The notes beneath the pieces are model-generated. The model did not search any database and was not told the DNA's origin. It saw only the letters and a program-made list of their open reading frames with translations. 64,000 nucleotides of DNA from Silene conica (taxonomy: Eukaryota; Streptophyta; Magnoliopsida; Caryophyllales; Caryophyllaceae): the NCBI GenBank assembly GCA_029255685.2, contig CM055311.2, positions 60,725,048-60,789,047 of the forward strand, written 5' to 3'. Each line of letters starts with the position of its first letter. Positions within the stretch are counted from its first letter, which is position 1. Positions 55,401 to 64,000 of the stretch are shown one piece after another. Made by a program: the position numbers and the translations under genes.

Positions 55401-56783
55401 AATACTGGAAGGTATGAGTTCTGGAATCCCGTCACCCGAGATAGCCGAGCATGCAAGGTCAACCTTGAACTCACAGGTATATTTATGTCCTCTTAATTCA
55501 TTGCTGTAATGGCAGCGGCTGGGATTTATGCTTATATGTTCTCATATTCTATTCTACATACTTCTGGAATCCATGTTAATTCTGTATAGCTGTTGTCTGC
55601 GTCTGTTCTTTCTTCTATGATTCTGTCCTACTGCTTGCATTCATGTCACTACTGAACTTCTGTGTGGTGCGTAGTTTGCTATTTCTGAACTGATGACGTA
55701 TGTTACTATCTGCTGCTACTACATTCCGCACTTCTACTATTCAATGCTACTAGTACTTATAGCATTCACTGCACATCTATTGTATTTCGTTCACTGCAAT
55801 TACCATTCTGTTCAGACTAGTCCATTACTGTCATGATTAAACCACTACACCTCTATTCTTTCTCTGCACCCCTGTTGCTACTGTACGTACTGTTGTGCTG
55901 ATGCGTGAGTCCCTGCGCTGGCTGCCCTCTCTATTTCCCTATACTACTGCCAGTTACCCTACTGCACACGCGTCTAGTTGCTGCTGGTCATGCATTATTG
56001 TATAGCTGTTGCTGCTACGCTACTGGCCATGACTGCTTAACAGTCTGATTCTGTACTGTGGGGAGGGGATGAACTATGGTAACTAAGGGCTGGGCAAGCT
56101 TAATGTGTGATTTTATGTTGAAATAGAAGTTGCGAATTCACGTTTTGATGGCTGCAAATCCTCATTTAGTTGTTGGGTCATTTGTAGGAACTCTAGCTAG
56201 GTCAGTATAGTCGATTTATTGATCATAAAGTTGGTAGCTGTAAGATTACTAGTTGTGCAAATGATGATGATGATGATGAGAGAGTCTCCAAACACGATCA
56301 AACTCGTCTGAAATTGTTGAATGATCGCACATTTGGTGTTGTGGTTCGTAGGGAGTGTGTGCGGACTTGGAGAGGATTTATGATTCGTCTCAACGATCCA
56401 ATACACGATCCTCGTAGTCTATCATTTACTTCTCTTTATAAGTTGAAGTTGGTGAGTGACGGTCTACCGCCTAATCTTACAGTTATCGGAGCATATAATG
56501 ACTTATTATTGTATCAAAAACATGAGTGTGAGGAATATGATGATGACACCCTTGAACTCTACGTCCATTGCACGGGGGGAATAGATGGCTTTATATATAT
56601 TGAAAATCATATGGATTAGTTGATTAGTTGTATGGATGACCATTTATTTAATGCCTCAATTCTACTTAGTTGTTAAGTTGTAGTAAGAACCTTTATATCC
56701 TTCTTCATTCACTTGTTAATGATATTTAATTTTCTTGTATGCAGATATCGGACTCAACAAATCGTGGCAGAGAATCGAGTTGA
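52429..56783 (+). CDS. CACTA second transposase-type gene, seven exons, 803 aa (Ptta/En/Spm family)
   Basis: Exons: 52429-53746, 53967-54205, 54316-54528, 54658-54750, 54867-54971, 55072-55476 and 56745-56783. Every border is GT-AG; summed length is 2412 bases, exactly 804 codons with the final TGA, so the frame holds throughout. The N-terminal 400 residues are low-complexity, Ser/Thr/Pro/Lys-rich, with a tandem duplication of about 60 residues (KKPDGGHGT and NAPGNSKELGA occur in each copy, 53030-53370). Exons 2-5 carry the Transposase_24-like domain (NELVQPHDVWFSKVRYFVT, LDSWIHLVDYWYSEKG, SQNHAHTTGSTSYANIR, ELEVFKETHKRKDGTYVE). Exon 6 ends in a coiled coil (LSKDKEELETKLNATNILL). Such proteins are thought to bind subterminal repeats and help TNP2-type transposases. 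I chose the ATG at 52429 because it is the first in frame after the acceptor. Confidence 0.85.
56205..56619 (+). CDS. Unrecognised open frame inside intron 6 of the CACTA gene
   Basis: In-frame codons run from about 56205 (first ATG 56314) to a TAG at 56617-56619. They read SCKITSCANDDDDDERVSKH, then VVVRRECVRTWRGFMIRLND, TVIGAYNDLLLYQKHECEE and LYVHCTGGIDGFIYIENHMD. Possible acceptors (GTAG, CTAG, GTCAG) lie just upstream at 56185-56205, so it could be an alternative last exon of the seven-exon gene or a captured gene fragment. It looks protein-coding in composition. I do not recognise its family. Confidence 0.45.
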
Positions 56784-57209
56784 AAGGATCAAATTCGGAA
56801 TTAACTTTTAATTTGAGAGTACTTTAGTCGTCATCGTACATTTTGGCTTGGATTTAATATTTGGGAAGCTTTTATTATTTTTGAGTGACAACGTCACTAT
56901 TATTGTTGGAGTAAAATAATTACAATAGTTCTTTTAAATTTTGAAAGCTTGTAATTTAATTTGACGATGGAATTTTAATTTATGTTATAAAAGTTTGTTT
57001 TATTTTGCGTATATTTAATTAGTCAAATTGGATCTCTGTGGCATCATTTTGCTAATAATGATCGATCTTGTGAATCCATCGCCGAGGATACGTATATACG
57101 GTACCTGAACAAAAACAACAGGTCTCCAATTTCGACTAATAAGACTGAAGCGAAGCACAGTAATAATCTGGTTTAAAAAAAGCAGGAGGAAAAACAGGGA
57201 CGATGTCAT

Positions 57210-57470
57210 TGCTAGCAGAAAGCGTCGAAAACAACTTACGACGCAAAAAAGTGTCGCTTGGCTAAACACAAAAGAGTGTAGCGGGTACTGACACAAAAAA
57301 CCGTCGCTATTGGTGACACAATAAAGCGTCGCAGTTACTTACACAAAAAAGCGTCGGAAATTCCTGACACCCCAAAATTTAAAGCCGACGCTTTACTGAA
57401 GCGTCGAGAATTAATTTACCGACGCTTTTAAGCGTCGAAAACAGGCCAAAAAAGCGTCGAAAAATGGCGG
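57210..57470. repeat. CACTA subterminal repeats, right (AAGCGTCG)
   Basis: About a dozen GCGTCG or CGACGC words in both orientations within 260 bases, the expected transposase-binding region. Confidence 0.8.
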
Positions 57471-57489
57471 GATTTGTAGAGCATGCCAC

Positions 57490-57490
<1 letters not shown>

Positions 57491-57558
<68 letters not shown>
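57491..57558. repeat. (TTA)n microsatellite
   Basis: About 22 consecutive TTA units immediately outside the damaged right end of the CACTA. Confidence 0.95.
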
Positions 57559-58379
57559 TAAGAAAAATAATGAAAAAATCATAACATTAAGCACAAAATT
57601 AAAGCACAATAAATACTAAAATTTGTTTTTTATGTGTTTAGAAATTAAACTTAAAAGTAAAAAACTTATATTTCCAATAGTATTAAACACAAATTAGAAT
57701 TTTCACATAATTATTTAAAACAATGTTAATCATTCAATCTACTTTGAATTATAATTCACAAATAAAAGTTTAGAAATTTTAAATTTAACAAATTTCTCTT
57801 TGGTTGAATTAATTACAAAAAAAATGAAAACAACATTAATAATAACAATAATTCTGACAAAACACTAATAAACGTAACAATATTCGTGGCAAAATGCTAA
57901 TAATCCATGACAAAAATTTGGTAAATATATTTTGACTATATATTATGGCAATATAGGTTTTTTATTAATAATTTTTTTCTTACAAGTTCTTTTTGTCATC
58001 AAAGCTAAATGCGGCTACAAATCCGAATTTGCACAATACCACCATCGTAATAATATATCTAATTACGGGCATTAGTACTAGTTAAAGACTCAAAAACTAA
58101 TTAATGTGGATTTGAAAGTCATATGTCAAAAATGGGGTCATGGATCAGATTAAACCCGGTTTTTTAGTTGCAATTGTTTTTATCGAGCAAAATTCATTAT
58201 TGGAAAACAAAATTCATCATTATCATTATATATATATATATAAAAAAATCTTGTATTTCTGCCTACTGGCACAATGTGGTGCAAGGATGAGAGTATTCAA
58301 GCTCTCTCATTCAACCTCAGAAATTATGCTTTGTTTTAGCCAATTATGCAAAACCGTGTTGGTCATCTTTCCACATCAG
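57559..58379. other. AT-rich intergenic DNA
   Basis: No gene recognised on either strand. Confidence 0.5.
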
Positions 58380-58450
58380 CGAACTAGAACAAATAGAAAA
58401 CTAATTAAACAACCACTTAATTAACCGTGTTAATTAATATGAGTACCAAT
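58380..58450. repeat. Tandem-repeat array (about 92-bp unit), left remnant
   Basis: One partial unit with AACCACTTAATTAACCG and TTAATTAATATGAGTACCAAT, cut off by the giant solo LTR. The array continues at 61437. Confidence 0.75.
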
Positions 58451-58983
58451 TCAAACATCCCGTATTTTCATAAACCGTATTTTAATAAAATTAAAGTAAT
58501 TTCGGAATTTAATATATTTTATTTAATTCGTAAATTATATTTTTATGAAAATATCCCATAATTCCGACTTAAGATTTAAATAAGCTTAAGTTGTAAAATG
58601 TGCACTTGGCAATTCGTTTCGTAAAAAAAATCCGAGTCATTTACTTAAAACCCGGCTCAACAAATAGAATAAACGCTATGTGAGAAAACTTCCTAGTCAT
58701 TTCCTCACAAACAACTCACATACTTGTTCATCAAGCTCTCAAAATCAAAAGAATAAACTCATCTCCTTCATTTCCCATTTTCACAAATTCACCAATTTGT
58801 TCATCCCGACTTCATTTCTTCTTCGTTTGAGGTAAGATTTCTTCCATCGCGTTCCTCATCTCAATCCCGTTCTTTCTATCTCTTTCAATTCTCATTTTGT
58901 TCAAGTTGATTTTTCGGACTGTTTGAGACCCCTTTCGAAAACAGTCCCTAATTCTTGTTTTATGTTGTTTTAAGGTGAGAATT

Positions 58984-59041
58984 TGGAGGATTGTGACAAG
59001 GACTCTTACATTGTTGAAGCAACTTTGGAGGAAGACGCTTA
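58984..59041 (+). CDS. Possible short exon in the LTR leader (KDSYIVEA peptide)
   Basis: Frame GENLEDCDKDSYIVEATL... to a TAA at 59039-59041, in register with the exon-like piece at 45103-45167 of the other LTR. An AAG at about 58975 is a weak acceptor. Start codon not found. Confidence 0.28.
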
Positions 59042-59434
59042 AACATGTGACAATGATGAGAAAGATTCGACTTGTTGTTATTTACATGTAATGTGTGTTT
59101 ATGTGTGTGGTTTTGGATATATTGAAGTTTGATGATACATTGATGATGTTTATAGAATGATTTCAGAATGGTATTGAGTGTTATTATGGTGATTACAAAG
59201 GTTTTTGGGTGAGTTGTATATCCGTCGCAATTTGGGTTTTTGAGTAAATGTTGAATCTAATGCTTGAATTCTTGTTAGATATGTTTAAGATTGAATAAGA
59301 GTACCACTTGGGATTGCTATGGACTATTACATGTTGGTAGTATAGATTTTATGCTTAGAATCATAGTTTAAAGGTGCTTGACGAAGTATAGAGTGAAATG
59401 ACGAATTGCAGGAAACACGCGAGAACAGACCAAG

Positions 59435-59505
59435 CTGTGCCTGGGCGCAGGCTGCGCACCCCCATGCGCAGCTGCGCCTCCCCTTGCGCAAGCTGCGCAA
59501 AAACC
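59435..59505. repeat. GC-rich inverted repeats (GCGCAGCTGCGC type) in the giant LTR
   Basis: GCAGGCTGCGC, GCGCAGCTGCGC and GCGCAAGCTGCGC follow one another in 70 bases. They are about 1.0 kb from the LTR start, matching the position of the cluster at 44330-44725 in the other copy, although the sequence itself is different. Confidence 0.75.
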
Positions 59506-60149
59506 GCTGTAGTTTCTGCTCGTTTAATTGTTTACGGGCTGTTTTGGGTGTTTATTTTCCAATTGTTTTAGGATGTTTTAAGTAATGTTTGGTGGTAAAA
59601 ATACTTGGTTTTAAATGTATATTCGAGTTAGGTAAGTCATCATAAGAAGTGTGGTTATCCGTCTCAAGTCGGTTAGCTTGTAAGGAGTTGTTTGTAGAAA
59701 TTGTTGTATGAGGATAGTTAACTTTTGGGGGTTTGCTTGTTAAGAGTTTTAGCATATTTTAATCATGTTGTAAGGCTCATATACTTAGTTGAGATGTCTA
59801 GTTTAATTAGGTGAAGTTATTTAAGTGGTTAATACTTATCTTAAGTAATCTATTCCTAAGCAATTAATTAGTATCACTTGTGTAATTGAGTAATTAGCTA
59901 TGGTGATTCATGAACATGTTAATAAGAAGTCTTAGTAGTTTAATATGTTATTGTTGAGACTTATCTTAGATCATTTAACCAAATTAGAATGTATCTACTT
60001 ATACTAGTTGAACTATGACAATTGCTAGACTTGTTAAGGATGAGTCTTATGAGTCTAATGAGTTAAATAAGTAATATCTTCTAATATGGTAATTATATTG
60101 AGTATAGGTAACTTGTGTGTGTTATGTATATTGGATGTAAATTTGTAAT

Positions 60150-60880
60150 GATGCGTATTAAGGTATGCCTTAAGTTGGCCTCTGAGCTTAATATGTGAAT
60201 TAATTGTCATATATGGGGATACGTCTTAAGCTGGCCTCTCAGCCCTATATGTGTTTCCTGTCGTATCTGAGATATGCCTTAAGTTAGCCTCTGAGCTCAG
60301 ACATGTTCTTATGTGATCGTGTCAGGACATGCCTTAAGTTGGCCTCTGAGTCTGACAAGTAGAGCAGTTGTACAACGGGGTAGCTAGGGTGTTGATGCCT
60401 TGCCTGAAGTACAGTTGTTGATGCTAGAGTATGCCTTAAGTTTGTCTCTGAGTCTAGTGCCTTGTGATGTAGTAAAGGGATATGCGTTAAGTTGGCCTCT
60501 GAGTCCTTTACTTATGATTGTGAATCTGGATGCTAGTCTATGTCTTAAGTTGGCCTCTGAGTCTAGTGTCTTGTTGATTAGTAAGGAGTATGCCTTAAAG
60601 TTGGCCGTTGAGTCCTTGTTTGTGAAAGTGAATTGGTATCTAGGTTATGTCTTAAGTTGACCGCTGAACCTTTATACTTGTTAATTGCTATGTTAGGTTA
60701 TGTCTTAAGTTGACCGCTGAACCTTCATATTTAGTGAAAGTGAATATGTAAACTGTGTTAGGTTATGTCTTAAGTTGACCGCTGAACCTTCATAGTTAGT
60801 GATTGTGATTGTGAATACTTATATACTATGTTTGGTTATGTCTTAACTTGACCTCTGAACCTTCATGGACGATAAAGTGA
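60150..60880 (+). repeat. Tandem array of 12 covarying stem-loops in the second giant LTR
   Basis: Twelve units with core ATGCCTTAAGTTGGCCTCTG or variants start at about 60164, 60222, 60272, 60329, 60428, 60482, 60540, 60590, 60647, 60697, 60766 and 60838. Flanks pair and covary: AGTAAAGG (60471-60478) with CCTTTACT (60505-60512); GTGTCAGGAC with GTCTGACAAG; CATATATGGGG with CCCTATATGTG; GCGTATTAAG with CTTAATATGTG. Same loop family as 43385-44045, read on the opposite strand. Confidence 0.85.
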
Positions 60881-61436
60881 TAGTGAAAGTACGTGTAAAC
60901 TTATATTGGTGATATATATGAGTGAGGCATGTTATATTGAGGATAGTGAATGCAAGATGATGATTATTGATTATTGTACTTCATATATTGTGGTTATGAT
61001 TGGAGTATGCAGTTTTGAGGATTTACTCATATTCATATGTTATGTGTTTGTGGCAACAAGTGGCTAAGAGCATCTCTAGTCACTCCCCACTGACTGTGGC
61101 GCACATGTTGTATGTGTGTAGGTTTGAGCAGATGTTGCTGAGGTTACATATGAGGCTAGCGAGCGATGATCCGTCATCGAATGTCACTTACCCGATTCGT
61201 TAGCTAAACCTTTACTTTTGATACAGTTTTGGTGCCCGTAGGGATATGTTATCCCGGGCTGTGTTTGTAATTATACTTAGTACTTATTTATGTTTCAGTT
61301 TTTTGTTTCAGTTTATTCCGCATTTCAGATTGTAGTATTACGCCTCGCATGTTTAGTTATGCTAAAAAGTTTTAATTCCGCGTATTTTTGGCATGTTTGT
61401 TTGTTTATTATTTCCGCTTTCGTGAGGGGTTTTACA

Positions 61437-62030
61437 CCAATTCTCAAAACCAAATAAAAATCTGAAATTAATTATACAACCACCTAATTAACCGTGTTAA
61501 TTAATGTAACCGTGTTAATTAATATGGCTACCAAATCTCAAAACCAAATAAAAAACTGAAATTAAGCATACAACCACCTAATTAATAGTGTTAATTACTA
61601 TAACGATGTAAATTAATATGAGTACCAATTCAAAAAACCAAATAAAAACTGAAACTAATTATACAACCACCTAATTAACCGTGTTAATTAATATAACCGT
61701 GTTAATTAATATGGGTACCAATTCTCAAAACCAAATAAAAAACTGAAATTAATTATATAACCACCTAATTAACCGTGTTAATTTATATGGGTACCAATTC
61801 TCAAAAACCAAATAAAAAACTGAAATTAATTAATAATAAAATCACCTAATTAACCGTGTTAATTAATATAACCGTGTTAATTAATATGGGTACCAATTCT
61901 CAAAACCAAATAAAAACCTGAAATTAATTATACATCCACCAAATTAACCGTGTTAATCAATATAACCATGTTAATTAATATGAGTTGGAATTCTCAAAAC
62001 CTAATAAAAACAACTTAATTACAAAATATT
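61437..62030. repeat. Tandem-repeat array (about 92-bp unit)
   Basis: The word CAAAACCAAATAAAAA or a close variant recurs at about 61446, 61537, 61632, 61724, 61806, 61900 and 61995, giving seven units of 82-95 bases. Each unit also has one or two ACCGTGTTAATTAATAT words. Confidence 0.85.
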
Positions 62031-62796
62031 AATAACAACTAATCATCAATTTTGTGGAACCAGCCACCTTATCAAAAAAATCGACCTAGGGAATTCTTCC
62101 AATTCATTTCATTCTCCCATAAATTTGTGTATTCTCTATAAACTTCTCGAAAGTCACAGTTGTCTTTCACCTTATTTTTTTTCCTCTTAAATCCTTTTCA
62201 CTTCCTCTTCATTCATCGTCCGTCTTTCAATCTGTAAAACAATTTCTAAAAAAGTGTTCAATATTCGCAACAAATTCTTTCAATTTCACAAATTGCCATG
62301 GCAAATCATGTAACATTAATTATACTCAATAATTGATTAAAGTCGGGTTCTCAACAAATTCTTCAAATTGTTTTAACTTATTATACTCAATAATAAATTA
62401 AAGTCGGGTTCTGATAATTTTGTTTTATTCCAGAATAACGTATTTAGATTACTTAATTTTAATAATTTCATTAAGTTTTAAATCATAAGTATTTATTAAA
62501 CCATTTGTTTCGGTTATTTAACTAAAACCTCATTTATTAGAAAGTCATAACTTCCCATTTTTTAAATATATTTTTCGCTATTTCAAGTTATATGTCAAAC
62601 GATTCTTATATAACTTATTATATATAACTTTTTATTTATATTTATTAAAGCTTTTACCTATACACCACTTTGGTTATTAATATATTTAACAAATTGAACA
62701 ATTCCGTGAATTTTCACAGGTGTTACACTAGTTGTGATTAACTACACAATAATTATACTTCAACTTCATTAACTTAAATAAATTTGCTAGTCAGAC
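62031..62796. other. AT-rich intergenic DNA
   Basis: No gene recognised. A short near-duplication, TTATACTCAATAATNAATTAAAGTCGGGTTCT, occurs at about 62319-62353 and 62381-62413 (given here as a degenerate consensus). Confidence 0.5.
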
Positions 62797-64000
62797 AACA
62801 ACAACAACAACAACATCAGAGCCTTCGTCCCAAAATGTTTTGGGGTCGGCTGACATGAATCATCCTTTGGAACCGTCATGAGTGAACTCTCATCTCAACA
62901 AGAGAAAAAAGAAAAAAAAAAAACGGAAGTAGAGTGAAACAAAAAAAAAAGGCAAAGGGGTTTTATAAATTTTAAATCGAACTTATCACATGTATAAAAA
63001 CCAAAACAATAAATCGAGAATAAAATTTAAAGTGATGTTGAGAAATAAAGTAAAATTTAATATAAGAGTTTTGGGGGAAAAAGTGTAACAAAACCAAAAA
63101 GAAAATTTTTTTTTTAGAAAAGTTAATAGAAACATCAAAGGCTAGAAATCCACATGTATCATATCCCTCCATAGTGCCCTCTCCATCACCATTCCCTCCT
63201 GAAACCCGAGAAATCTCATATCGTGCTCAGTCACTCTTCGCCAAGTTTGTTTAGGTCTCCCTCTACCCCTAGCAACTTTTTCTGCACCCCAGGTCTCCAA
63301 CCTCCTAACCGGTGCGTCCATAGGTCTCCTTCTCACATGGCCAAACCAGCTTAGTCGGTTTTCCATCATCTTGTCCTCTATTGGGGCCACTTTTACCTTC
63401 TCTCTAGTCACTTCATTCCTTAACCGGTCTTTCCTTGTATGGCCGCACATCCACCTCAACATACGCATCTCTGCCACACTCATCTTATGAATGTGACATT
63501 GTTTCACAGCCCAACACTCTGAGCCGTAAAGTAAGGCAGGTCTAATTGCCGTATGATAGAATTTCCCCTTTAATCTTTGAGACATACCCTTATCGCACAA
63601 AAACCCCGTAGCACTTTTCCATTTCATCCATCCCGTTTTAATTATGTGGGCCACATCTCCGTCTAACTCTCCATCTTTTTGGATAATAGATCCGAGATAT
63701 CTAAAGGAATATGACCCCTCCACAACCTTTCCATCGAAAATAATGCTCCCCACCGCCGTCGATCTCGGCCCCGCAAATTGACACCTCACATACTCGGTCT
63801 TACTCCTACTTAGCCTAAACCCACGAGTCTCCAACGTCTGCCTCCATAATTCCAACTTTCTCTCAACCCCCTCTTTCGTCTGATCAATCAACACAATATC
63901 ATCCGCAAACATCATACACCAAGGGATCTCGTCCTGAATATCCCTTGTCAACTCATCCATAACTATAGCAAAGAGAAAGGGACTAAGCGCAGAACCTTGA
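62797..64000 (-). mobile_element. RTE-type LINE, 3' part, cut by the window end
   Basis: On the minus strand the element ends in the RTE-type 3' UTR (CATTTTGGGACGAAGGCTCT) followed by a (TTG)n tail at about 62797-62815. The reverse transcriptase frame lies upstream and continues beyond 64000. The simple-repeat tail replaces poly(A), as is usual for plant RTE elements. Confidence 0.88.
63142..64000 (-). CDS. RTE LINE reverse transcriptase, C-terminal part
   Basis: The frame enters from beyond the window with SALSPFLFAIVMDELTRD, followed by the catalytic MMFADDIVLID box. The RT thumb follows, then the family-typical C-terminus (MLRWMCGHTRKDRLRNE, LSWFGHVRRRP, RGRGRPKQTWRR), with a stop at 63142-63144. 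No stop or frameshift is seen in the 286 codons present, so this copy may be fairly young. The protein would copy its own RNA at a nicked target; the endonuclease domain should lie outside the window. Confidence 0.9.
   Translation of the reverse strand, partial: QGSALSPFLFAIVMDELTRDIQDEIPWCMMFADDIVLIDQTKEGVERKLELWRQTLETRGFRLSRSKTEYVRCQFAGPRSTAVGSIIFDGKVVEGSYSFRYLGSIIQKDGELDGDVAHIIKTGWMKWKSATGFLCDKGMSQRLKGKFYHTAIRPALLYGSECWAVKQCHIHKMSVAEMRMLRWMCGHTRKDRLRNEVTREKVKVAPIEDKMMENRLSWFGHVRRRPMDAPVRRLETWGAEKVARGRGRPKQTWRRVTEHDMRFLGFQEGMVMERALWRDMIHVDF

Larger units (their letters stand above)
47562..57479 (+). mobile_element. CACTA (En/Spm) transposon, about 9.9 kb, with two transposase genes
   Basis: Left end CACTACTACAATTCCC at 47562. 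Right end has the matching GGGATTTGTAG at 57469-57479, but the last bases are altered (AGCATG instead of TAGTG), so the right terminus is damaged. Subterminal words GACGCTT/AAGCGTCG occur at 47590-47625 and densely at 57210-57470. The interior carries a TNP2-type gene (48822-50544, deleted) and a Ptta/En/Spm-type gene (52429-56783, apparently intact), both on the plus strand. Confidence 0.88.
58451..61436 (+). mobile_element. Giant solo LTR (3.0 kb), second copy, opposite orientation
   Basis: Homologous to 42670-45687 read in reverse. It runs from AACATCCCGTATTTTC near 58454 to CTTTCGTGAGGGGTTTTACA at 61436. The duplication CCAAT is at 58446-58450 and 61437-61441. The first bases (TCAAAC instead of TGTAAC) are mutated. 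A leader-like CT-rich stretch with a donor (GAGGTAAG near 58830) supports plus-strand orientation. It interrupts a tandem-repeat array. Confidence 0.75.

Noticed and set aside
57379..57609. Minus-strand frame with a long Asn run
   Set aside because: It is a translation of the (TTA)n microsatellite.

Overview
This is repeat-dominated nuclear DNA from a flowering plant, probably a eudicot. The signs are an AT-rich background, GT-AG introns, copia, gypsy, CACTA, hAT, SINE and RTE-LINE elements of plant type, Stowaway-like MITEs, and captured exons resembling plant TPC1, a cereblon/LON-domain protein, VPS2 and a DEAD-box helicase. I found no intact ordinary host gene. The species cannot be named from the window.

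Layout, left to right. 1-672 is the end of a copia LTR. 2308-6991 is a Stowaway-like MITE split by a 4.4 kb copia element on the minus strand (TSD TATTT). 8461-27106 is an 18.6 kb gypsy element of Tat type. Its integrase reading frame is interrupted by an 8.65 kb copia element on the minus strand (14076-22729, TSD GTAAT), and its 3' region holds an intron-containing antisense gene. 27150-28289 is a cluster of foldback and Stowaway-like MITEs. 28687 is a lone CACTA left end, and 29295-34060 is a complete CACTA (TSD AAC) carrying exon fragments of two or more host genes in one orientation. 34824-38000 is a decayed hAT element. 38864-39770 holds two more captured-exon candidates. 41023-42369 contains a solo copia LTR, a copia LTR remnant and a full SINE.

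42670-45687 and 58451-61436 are two roughly 3 kb solo LTRs of one family in opposite orientations, each flanked by CCAAT. They hold the least expected signal in the window: tandem arrays of 11 and 12 short stem-loops in which the loop is conserved while the stem changes from unit to unit but stays paired. 47562-57479 is a CACTA with an apparently intact seven-exon Ptta/En/Spm-type gene beside an internally deleted TNP2-type transposase. 62797-64000 is the 3' part of an RTE LINE on the minus strand.

Relative ages follow from nesting and LTR comparison. The nested copia LTRs differ at about 5 of 1073 positions by eye, and the host gypsy LTRs at about 8-9 substitutions plus a short indel in about 577, so the insertion is younger than its host. 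A recurrent theme is structured RNA-leader sequence: GGTCGACC palindrome clusters downstream of the nested copia's primer site, and GC-rich inverted-repeat clusters plus hairpin arrays in the giant LTRs. All identities rest on reading the sequence; no database search was run.
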